64,000 nucleotides of DNA from Sphingomonas sp. Leaf339 (GTDB lineage: Bacteria > Pseudomonadota > Alphaproteobacteria > Sphingomonadales > Sphingomonadaceae), in contig NZ_LMRS01000001.1 of the NCBI RefSeq assembly GCF_001426195.1, positions 188,501 through 252,500 of the forward strand, in the 5' to 3' direction. Position 1 is the stretch's first letter; each line of letters opens with the position of its first letter. Below, one piece after another: positions 58,067 to 64,000 of this stretch. A program made the translations under genes and the position numbers. Below the pieces are notes generated by a model. It saw only the letters and a list, made by a program, of their open reading frames with translations. It had not been told where the DNA came from and made no database searches.

Positions 58067-59673
58067 CAGTCGTCATCTCCGTCGGAATAGGCAAAGGGAT
58101 CGGTCACGGCGGGCTTGGTCGGCAATGGCGGCCGGGGCAAGACCTTGTCGGTATTGGCGGCGGCCAGCAGGACGCCCGCCAGCACGGTCGCACCCTGGCG
58201 CATGTCGTCGCCCTTCAGGTGATCGAACGTGTCGGCTGAGCTGTGATGGATGCGGCTGCCATAATCGAGCGGGTCCTGGATGAACTGGAATCCAGGCACG
58301 CCGACCGACTGCATGAAGACATGGTCGGTGCCGCCGGTCGGCCGCACCACCACGGTACCCGCACCCATCGTCGCGAACGGGCTGAGCCAGTCGCGCAGCA
58401 ACGGCACGGCCGCCGGATTGTTCTCGGCATACAGGCCGCGAAGCTTGCCCGATCCGTTGTCGATGTTGAAATAGGCCGTCAGGTCGCGATAACCGGGCAG
58501 CGGCGTGATCGGCCAGCGATTGGCGAAGCCATAATAACGCTGCATCCCTTGACCATTGCCCAGCGCCGTACCGGTGCCGCGCGTCGCCAGATGCTTTTCG
58601 ACATAGGCCATCGAGCCGAGGATGCCCTGCTCCTCGCCCGCCCACAGCGCGAAGCGGATCGTGCGTTTCGGCCGGACGCCGGTGGTGGCGAGGATGCGCG
58701 CGGCCTCCATCACCATCGCGCTGCCCGCTGCGTTGTCTGCCGCGCCGTCGCCCGCGACCCAGCTGTCGAGGTGGGCGCCGGCCATGACGTACCCGGCCTT
58801 CGGGTCGGTGCCGGGGATTTCGGCGAAAACGTTATAGGCGTTCACGTCGCTGTCGTCGAAGCGGACATCGCTCACGATCTCCAGCGTCGGCGCGGGACCG
58901 ATCTTGGCCAGACGGGCGAGGCGGCGATAATCCTCGGCGGCGATCTGCACGCCGGGCATCGACGGCGTCTCGCCTACCCCGAACATATATCCTTCGCCGT
59001 GGAGCAGCTTGCCGTCGCGATACGACATGGTGGCAAAGGCGACCGCGCCCTCGGCCTTCAGGAAGGCGTCCAGCTTCTGCTGGAACTCCAGCCGCTTCAG
59101 GCGGCGATCGGTCGCCTCCGGGTCGTTATTGGGCAGTTGATACTGGTCTAGCTTACCAAGATCGTCGCCCGACAGGCGGCGGAATGGCGCCTCGTCGGGC
59201 TCGTCGCCGGTGCCGGGCGCGGTCAGCATCACCACCTTGCCGCGCAATTGCCCGCGCCATTTGTCGAAATCACGGATTTTTTCGATCGGTGCGACGATGA
59301 CCGGGGCGGTCAGTGCGCCGGCCGTGGCGGGCGTCCACGCGATCGGGATCGCGGTTAGCTGGATCGCGCGCGGCGTGACCATGCGGACGCTAGACCGATC
59401 GATCGACCAGCCGCGCCCGAACGGAAAACCTTCCTTGTGGATGTTCTTCAGGCCCCATTCGCGGAACCTGTCCTGCGTCCATCCTTCCGCCTTGCGCATC
59501 GCCGGCGAATTGGTGAGGCGCGGGCCGATCACGTCGGTCAGTCCCTGCGCCGTCACCATTACCTGACTGTGGTTCAAGCCTTCGTCGATGATGCGCGCGG
59601 TCGCGCTGTCCTGCGCGATGGCGGGCGCGGCGATCAGCGCCGCGGTGGCGGCGAGCAGCAAGTGACGGCGCAA
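58066..59673 (-). CDS. secreted M28 family zinc peptidase with PA domain
   Basis: 535 residues with a signal peptide (MRRHLLLAATAALIAAPAIA) and a di-zinc aminopeptidase domain. Ligand motifs are GAHLDSW, GDGAADNAAG, the Glu pair in LWAGEEQG, Asp in FNIDNGSG and His in HSSADTFDH. An inserted PA-like domain (about 120-250) covers the region with VIVAPIEKIRDFDKW and KGKVV-type RGKVVMLTAPG. A periplasmic or exported carboxy- or aminopeptidase is expected. It is upstream of and coupled to rlmB, and its start lies next to the tRNA-Tyr promoter region. Confidence 0.9.
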   Translation of the reverse strand: MRRHLLLAATAALIAAPAIAQDSATARIIDEGLNHSQVMVTAQGLTDVIGPRLTNSPAMRKAEGWTQDRFREWGLKNIHKEGFPFGRGWSIDRSSVRMVTPRAIQLTAIPIAWTPATAGALTAPVIVAPIEKIRDFDKWRGQLRGKVVMLTAPGTGDEPDEAPFRRLSGDDLGKLDQYQLPNNDPEATDRRLKRLEFQQKLDAFLKAEGAVAFATMSYRDGKLLHGEGYMFGVGETPSMPGVQIAAEDYRRLARLAKIGPAPTLEIVSDVRFDDSDVNAYNVFAEIPGTDPKAGYVMAGAHLDSWVAGDGAADNAAGSAMVMEAARILATTGVRPKRTIRFALWAGEEQGILGSMAYVEKHLATRGTGTALGNGQGMQRYYGFANRWPITPLPGYRDLTAYFNIDNGSGKLRGLYAENNPAAVPLLRDWLSPFATMGAGTVVVRPTGGTDHVFMQSVGVPGFQFIQDPLDYGSRIHHSSADTFDHLKGDDMRQGATVLAGVLLAAANTDKVLPRPPLPTKPAVTDPFAYSDGDDD

Positions 59674-59750
59674 GTGTTTAGCCTCCCGGAATATCCCTGT
59701 GGCGGCGTGCTATGCGGGCGGGCGGATGTTCGCAAGCGTCGAACCTGTGG

Positions 59751-59779
59751 TTGACACGGCTTCCCCGCTTGGCCATGGA
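59751..59779 (+). promoter_or_regulatory. candidate tRNA-Tyr promoter
   Basis: A consensus -35 TTGACA (59751-59756) followed after 17 bases by CATGGA (59774-59779). The -10 is poor, but the position 27 bases upstream of the mature tRNA is appropriate. Confidence 0.45.
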
Positions 59780-59805
59780 GCCGCCTCGCCGTTGGCGGCC
59801 CATCT

Positions 59806-59891
59806 GGACAGGTGGCCGAGTGGTTAAAGGCAGCAGACTGTAAATCTGCCCGTGCAAGCGTACGCTGGTTCGAATCCAGCCCTGTCCACCA
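59806..59891 (+). tRNA. tRNA-Tyr (GTA)
   Basis: An 86-base type II tRNA including encoded CCA. The acceptor stem is GGACAGG / CCTGTCC, the D loop reads GAGTGGTTAAAGGC, the anticodon arm GCAGA-CTGTAAA-TCTGC carries GTA, a long variable arm CCGTGCAAGCGTACG follows, and the T arm is CTGGTTCGAATCCAG. The long variable arm and GTA anticodon define tyrosine. Confidence 0.97.
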
Positions 59892-60029
59892 CCGCTTCGA
59901 TGCGGTTCGATCCCTCCCCGATATTTGGTGCAGACTTTCCCTTCGGGGATCGCGAGATCGATTGATTGCTCGGCGATCAGCATCACTGCTTTGCCGGCAG
60001 GGAATGAACGCTCGCGTTCGCCCAAGGGA

Positions 60030-61172
60030 TCAACGCCGCGCCACGACGTCGGTCATCCAGTTCAATCGATCGCGATGCATGGTGTGTACGGTATAGGTCG
60101 TCGCCTGGGCGGCGATCGCGCGGCCAAGTGGCAGGCGTAGGGCTGGATCGGCAAGGCTGCACAGGCGCTCGGCCAGCGAGGCAGCGGAGCCCTGCTCGTA
60201 CAATATCCGCGGATCGAGCCCCAGCGCGCGATAGGGCGGCGTGTCCGGACATAGCGGGATGCAGCCACGGCTGATAGCATCGAAGATCAGGCGAGGCTGC
60301 TCATCGTTCAGGTTGGTCATCAAAACGACGTCCTGCTCGTCGAGAAAGCGGAAGAAGGGTGCCGGATAGCCCACCGGCGGCCGGATCGTGAAATTGGGCA
60401 GCCCGGCTCGCTCGGCCTGCTCCTGCAAGGCATCCTGCGCCGCTCCCCGGCCGATAAGCGTCAGCGCGGCGAACCGATCCGGTCCGGCCCGCGAGAATGC
60501 CTCGATACCTAAGTGGAAGCCTTTCATCGGTTCCAGCCGTCCTGCCATGCACACGCGCAACGGTCGGTCGTGATCGGGGCGGGGCGGGGCGATATCGTCG
60601 GCGTCGACCCAGCTTGCCACGCCGACATGCACGTCGCGAGCGACCGGCCAGACCAGCTTGCGCAGACCTTCGCCCACCACAAATACGCCGGCACATCGCG
60701 ATGCCAGCAACAACTGCGTCACCCGAATATCGACGAATTGCAGCAACGCCTTTGATCGTGCGGACAGGGATTTTCCCGTCGCATTCATCGTATAGGTGCG
60801 CGCGCGATTGCTGGAGATGCCGAGAAAGACCGGCTTGTCGAACCGCTTCGCCCACCGCAGGATCGGCAGATACGGCTTCGACGTCAGCCAGCCGGCATTG
60901 CCGGGAATCTGGATGAAATCCGTCTGCGAGATCACGTCGGCCAACCTGTCGTCATCCGTGACCACGGCGATGCCGGGCGCAAGCGGGGCCAGTGCATCGC
61001 TCGTCGTAACGACGACGGCGCATCGCAGCGTGATATCGGCGATGTCCGCCTGCGCATTGATATCACGCGCCCACAGGTCGAGCGTGTGCCATGCCGACCC
61101 GATCCTGACGACCGGTATCGGCGAACAAACGAGAACGCGAGGCTTCACGCGATCCGCCCGCGCCGGGCTCAT
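60030..61172 (-). CDS. glycosyltransferase (GT4-like, GT-B fold)
   Basis: 380 residues. The C-terminal half shows the GT-B retaining pattern: RVCMAGRLEPMKGFHLGIEAF (sugar-nucleotide domain start, shortened here), LTLIGRGAAQDALQEQAERAGL, and ...QPRLIFDAISRGCIPLCPDTPPYRAL, where the usual E-x7-E is replaced by a Glu/Asp-poor variant (NLNDEQPRLIFDA). The N-terminal half is divergent. Donor and acceptor are unknown; surface polysaccharide or glycolipid is likely. It lies between tRNA-Tyr and an APH-fold kinase gene. Confidence 0.8.
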   Translation of the reverse strand: MSPARADRVKPRVLVCSPIPVVRIGSAWHTLDLWARDINAQADIADITLRCAVVVTTSDALAPLAPGIAVVTDDDRLADVISQTDFIQIPGNAGWLTSKPYLPILRWAKRFDKPVFLGISSNRARTYTMNATGKSLSARSKALLQFVDIRVTQLLLASRCAGVFVVGEGLRKLVWPVARDVHVGVASWVDADDIAPPRPDHDRPLRVCMAGRLEPMKGFHLGIEAFSRAGPDRFAALTLIGRGAAQDALQEQAERAGLPNFTIRPPVGYPAPFFRFLDEQDVVLMTNLNDEQPRLIFDAISRGCIPLCPDTPPYRALGLDPRILYEQGSAASLAERLCSLADPALRLPLGRAIAAQATTYTVHTMHRDRLNWMTDVVARR

Positions 61173-61244
61173 TTCATTTCCTCGTCACCAAATGGTAACG
61201 TCGTGTCGTCAAGGAGAGGATGATCTGTTGGACTCGCAGTGAGA

Positions 61245-61376
61245 ATGTTCAGGTTCATGGCTGATTTTATCAAGCATCTGAAGGATCGCCGGCGCGTCGA
61301 CGCGCTGCGGACATGGGCCGACACGCCCGTCGACGATGCTACCGAGAGCCGCCGGTCAGGTGTCCGGCGGAAATAA
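61245..61376 (+). CDS. possible small protein, 43 residues
   Basis: MFRFMADFIKHLKDRRRVDA... to a TAA at 61374-61376; an inner ATG at 61257 would give 39 residues. The composition is that of a basic amphipathic helix (FIKHLKDRRRVDALRTW) and codon third positions are GC-rich. A strong AAGGAGAGG lies at 61210-61218, too far from either ATG to be a ribosome site for them. The frame overlaps the 3' end of the convergent phosphotransferase gene by 38 bases. No homology recognised. Confidence 0.3.
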   Translation: MFRFMADFIKHLKDRRRVDALRTWADTPVDDATESRRSGVRRK

Positions 61377-62289
61377 GCCCCGTAAAAAGCAGGTTGTAAC
61401 AGTCCGTCGCCATGGCGACGAACCGCTGTTTCGGAAATTCGCCCAAGCGATTGGCGTAATGACCCAAACCGCCCAAAAGATGAGCGATCACCGCATCCAC
61501 GCCCTCCAGGGTTTGGCAATACCAGGTCAGTTCGGCAGCAAACCTTCCTTGAGACATGCCGAACGACTGATGGAATCGTACCAGATCATAGATCGCGTAG
61601 CCGTCGCGGGCGCTACCGGCCCAATCGATGATCGCGAGATTGCCGGCATCGTCCTGCATGACGTTGTTACGCCATAGATCGCCATGCATCGGCACGTGGC
61701 GCACGACGATTGCGCCGGTATCGATGGCTTCTTTAGATCGCCGGGCCGCGTCGCGCATCGCGTTGGGCAATTCCGGTATCTCGATCAGGGCGTCCAGCGA
61801 TGCGCGGAATTCGCGATCGGCCGGCTGATTGTTCATGCCCTGCAACACCAGCGCGCGAAGCCAGGGCATGATCCGGCTGACGACCATCGGTTTCTGTAGC
61901 AATCGGCCCAGCCGGCCGGGTTTCAATGGCACGCAACGTGGCAGGATCAGGAACGATCGGTCCTGAAGATGGCCCGTTCCAATGACGGGCAGGATCATCC
62001 GCCCCAGTTGATCGCCGAGCGTCTGTGCCATCTCGACCATGGCATCTCGTTGTATCGACGCGGCATCGGGATATGCTTCCGGCGACAAGAACAAGACATA
62101 GTCGCTATCGACCATGAAGATCGCGGCGCCATCGGCCACGATGGATTCACGCCGAACAACCTCGATATTCTGTATTCTGCGCCCACTAGCCGCCCCGTAG
62201 AGCGCGGACGATACCACGTCGATCATCGACGGTTCGGGCGCATCTTCGTCGGTGAAGTCATGTTCCAAAAAGTATGCGACGGCTGGCAT
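61339..62289 (-). CDS. APH-fold phosphotransferase (aminoglycoside/choline kinase-like)
   Basis: 316 residues of the protein-kinase-like APH fold. The catalytic loop is MHGDLWRNNV with Asp204 and Asn209, and the metal Asp222 lies in LAIIDWAG. The N-terminal nucleotide lobe is weakly conserved. It could phosphorylate a sugar, choline-like alcohol or antibiotic; its place beside a glycosyltransferase favours a role in surface glycan or lipid head-group modification over resistance. The ATG at 62289 is preceded by an AT-rich region unlike the rest of the window. Confidence 0.75.
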   Translation of the reverse strand: MPAVAYFLEHDFTDEDAPEPSMIDVVSSALYGAASGRRIQNIEVVRRESIVADGAAIFMVDSDYVLFLSPEAYPDAASIQRDAMVEMAQTLGDQLGRMILPVIGTGHLQDRSFLILPRCVPLKPGRLGRLLQKPMVVSRIMPWLRALVLQGMNNQPADREFRASLDALIEIPELPNAMRDAARRSKEAIDTGAIVVRHVPMHGDLWRNNVMQDDAGNLAIIDWAGSARDGYAIYDLVRFHQSFGMSQGRFAAELTWYCQTLEGVDAVIAHLLGGLGHYANRLGEFPKQRFVAMATDCYNLLFTGLISAGHLTGGSR

Positions 62290-62624
62290 ACGATTCCGAT
62301 AATGTTACAAATTTATTAATACAATGTTAAACATAACGTTCGAACAATCCGTTTTGGATGCTTTGTAGGCTATAGAACCAATTTGAGTAAATCACTGTAG
62401 TGGTGATAAGTAATAGCGGAAGACTATCGCCATTCCGGTTGTATCGACCAAGGAAGTAATCCGCCCATTGATCGGTACTCTGCTGTCTCGATGGCGACGC
62501 GCGGATGACACCTAATCGTGCGCGGACACGGGGACCGACCGCTAACGTCAAGGCCAACTGCAACAGCGAGCCTTTGCGATCGACGCTTCATTCGGTCGAT
62601 CGGCATATCGTGGGTCGAAAAAGC
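62290..62624. other. 335-base non-coding gap with AT-rich segment
   Basis: Positions 62300-62440 are markedly AT-rich for this genome (runs such as TTACAAATTTATTAATAC and GTTAAACATAAC) and probably hold the phosphotransferase promoter. The rest to 62624 is ordinary GC-rich sequence. The minus-strand TTTTT just left of the tRNA-Gly CCA probably helps end that tRNA transcript. I see no convincing gene or RNA here. Confidence 0.6.
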
Positions 62625-62698
62625 TGGAGCGGGTAACGGGAATCGAACCCGTGTATTCAGCTTGGAAGGCTGCTGCACTACCATTGTGCTATACCCGC
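62625..62698 (-). tRNA. tRNA-Gly (TCC)
   Basis: A 74-base tRNA including encoded CCA. Acceptor GCGGGTA pairs with TACCCGC, the anticodon arm CAGC-...CTTCCAA...-GCTG carries TCC, and the T arm is CGGGTTCGATTCCCG. It lies 43 bases downstream of gshA on the same strand. Confidence 0.97.
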
Positions 62699-62741
62699 GT
62701 GGCCATCCGACTAGCGCCACGCGGCGTGCGGTGCAAGCCAG

Positions 62742-64000
62742 TCAGAAGCTCTCTTCGGCATAGACGCGGGTCAGATCGCCGTCCCAAGTGCCGGCATACC
62801 GATCGAGCAGCGATTCGGCCGGCGTCTTGCCGGTGCGGACGATCTCGCGCAGCGGTTCGAGAAACCCGGTCTCGTTGTCGCCGGCGTTGTTGAACCGGGC
62901 GCGGGCGGCAAGGCCGGCATGGGCGATGTCGAGGACGGGGCCAGCGATATCGCGCAACGTGCCGCCACCGGGCAGGGGGGCGCCGAGTGCGAGTTTAGGC
63001 ACGGCGTCGCGCAGCGCCTGTCGCTCCTCCAGCGTCCAGTGCTTCACCAGATCCCAGGCGGCATCGAGTGCTGCGTCGTCATAAAGCAGACCGACCCAGA
63101 ACGCCGGCAGGGCGCAGATGCGGTTCCACGGCCCGCCATCGGCGCCGCGCATTTCCAGGAAGGTCTTTAGCCGCACTTCAGGGAAGGCGGTGGACAGGTG
63201 GTCGGTCCAGTCGTCCAGCGTCGGCTTTTCGCCCGGCAGCACCGACAGGTCGCCGCGCAGGAAATCACGGAAACTGAGGCCGGCGGCATCGATATACCGG
63301 CCTTCGCGGTAAACGAAGTACATCGGCACATCGAGCATGTAGTCGGTGTAGCGTTCGTAACCGAAGCCATCCTCGAACACGAAGGGCAGCATCCCCGTCC
63401 GCTGCGGATCGGTGTCGGACCAGATATGGCTGCGGAACGACAGCATTCCGTTGGGCTTGCCCTCGGTAAAGGGCGAATTGGCAAACAGCGCGGTGGCGAG
63501 CGGTTGCAGGGCGAGGCCGACCCGGAATTTCTTCACCATGTCTGCCTCCGACGCATAGTCGAGGTTCACCTGGATCGTGCAGGTGCGCAGCATCATGTCG
63601 AGCCCGAGATTGCCGACGCGCGGCATGTGGCGGCGCATGATGTCGTACCGACCCTTGGGCATCACCGGCAATTCGGCGCGGGCCTTGTCCGGCCACATGC
63701 CCAGACCCAGGAAGCCCAGGCCGAGACGCTCGCCCGCCGCCTTCACCTGTTCCAGATGGCGGCCGGTTTCGGCGCAGGTCTGGTGCAGATTGTCGAGCGG
63801 CGCACCCGACAGCTCGAACTGGCCGGCGGGTTCCAAGCTGACGCTGCCGTCGCTGCCGTTCAGCGCGATGACGACCCCATTTTCCTCGACCGGCCGCCAG
63901 CCATGTTCGGTCAACGCCATCAACAGGTCGCGGATGCCGCCGGGCTCGTCATAGGAGGGCGCGCGATGATCGGCGGTCCGATACACGAACTTCTCGTGCT
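62742..64000 (-). CDS. gshA: glutamate--cysteine ligase, GCS2/plant type (N-terminus off window)
   Basis: First step of glutathione synthesis, joining glutamate and cysteine with ATP. 419 codons are visible; the sequence at the right edge reads HEKFVYRTADHRAPSYDEPGGI, of which GTEHEKF-type start is the family hallmark, so roughly 35-40 residues are missing. Further landmarks are PKGRYDIMRRHMP, LRTCTIQVNLDYAS, SRSHIWSDTDPQRTG-like FRSHIWSDTDPQRTG and FLEMRGADGGPW. This is the alphaproteobacterial/plant form, not the E. coli form. Confidence 0.95.
   Translation of the reverse strand, partial: HEKFVYRTADHRAPSYDEPGGIRDLLMALTEHGWRPVEENGVVIALNGSDGSVSLEPAGQFELSGAPLDNLHQTCAETGRHLEQVKAAGERLGLGFLGLGMWPDKARAELPVMPKGRYDIMRRHMPRVGNLGLDMMLRTCTIQVNLDYASEADMVKKFRVGLALQPLATALFANSPFTEGKPNGMLSFRSHIWSDTDPQRTGMLPFVFEDGFGYERYTDYMLDVPMYFVYREGRYIDAAGLSFRDFLRGDLSVLPGEKPTLDDWTDHLSTAFPEVRLKTFLEMRGADGGPWNRICALPAFWVGLLYDDAALDAAWDLVKHWTLEERQALRDAVPKLALGAPLPGGGTLRDIAGPVLDIAHAGLAARARFNNAGDNETGFLEPLREIVRTGKTPAESLLDRYAGTWDGDLTRVYAEESF

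Noticed and set aside
61339..62289. Aminoglycoside resistance gene
   Set aside because: Only the general APH catalytic loop is conserved. The fold is shared with choline, sugar and other small-molecule kinases, and no resistance or mobile context is present.
62327..62563. 78-codon minus-strand frame in the gap before tRNA-Gly
   Set aside because: It crosses the AT-rich region with no ribosome site, shows no recognisable family, and its codon use does not resemble neighbouring genes.

Overview
The window is about 65% GC, gene-dense chromosomal DNA and reads as an alphaproteobacterium of the Sphingomonas type. The reasons are a SciP/DUF1153 cell-cycle regulator, a DUF1192 protein, a plant-type GshA, an adrenodoxin-like ferredoxin, GGAAC-N16/17-CGTT promoters of the alphaproteobacterial general stress response, many 1- and 4-base gene overlaps, and GC-rich palindromic repeats. 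There is no phage, no CRISPR array, no rRNA and no recognisable IS transposase. Two tRNA genes are present (Tyr-GTA, Gly-TCC). The first and last genes (a PIG3-type quinone reductase and gshA) run off the window.

Layout. 1-6.8 kb: quinone oxidoreductase (partial), DUF1192, clpA, a membrane diguanylate cyclase and a fadD-like acyl-CoA ligase behind an unusual palindromic, apparently leaderless promoter. 6.8-11.7 kb (minus strand): a low-complexity secreted protein with a perfect EcfG-type promoter, then the tightly packed set DnaJ-like / YihY / fabI / GNAT / aroC. 12.1-16.1 kb: a hemerythrin-like protein, an ATP-grasp/alpha-E fusion and a transglutaminase. 16.2-19.5 kb: ku-ligD non-homologous end joining. 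19.6-24.6 kb: pdxH, a cation diffusion facilitator and phzF, a candidate small RNA, mnmA, sciP and a GlsB-type stress protein. 24.6-35 kb: SIMPL protein, an RND efflux pair, DUF445, and a four-gene Mla/MCE lipid-transport operon. 35-40 kb: a CoA-ester lyase and cyoABCD quinol oxidase.

40-54 kb is one long minus-strand run: mntH, glgP, glgB, glgC, glgA, pgm, glgX and a periplasmic trehalase. It is a complete glycogen synthesis and breakdown locus. GlgC makes ADP-glucose, GlgA polymerises it, GlgB branches it, GlgP and GlgX degrade it, and Pgm links glucose-1-phosphate to glucose-6-phosphate. Nearly every junction is a 4-base start/stop overlap. 54-64 kb holds DUF2147, a second hemerythrin-like protein, a TonB-like protein, a 3-methyladenine glycosylase, a ferredoxin, rlmB, an M28 peptidase, a glycosyltransferase, an APH-fold phosphotransferase and gshA.

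The most unusual item is at 56.84-57.31 kb. A small DUF559 nuclease-like gene sits exactly between two inverted copies of a two-hairpin GC-rich repeat. The unit fills the gap between fdx and rlmB, is flanked by a TTTCC direct repeat, and its reading frame uses the repeat as its C-terminus. It looks like a compact mobile or REP-associated nuclease unit. Other observations worth following are the stress-response promoters, the operator/promoter of fadD, a candidate sRNA after phzF, and two divergent hemerythrin-like paralogues, one of which has lost metal ligands.
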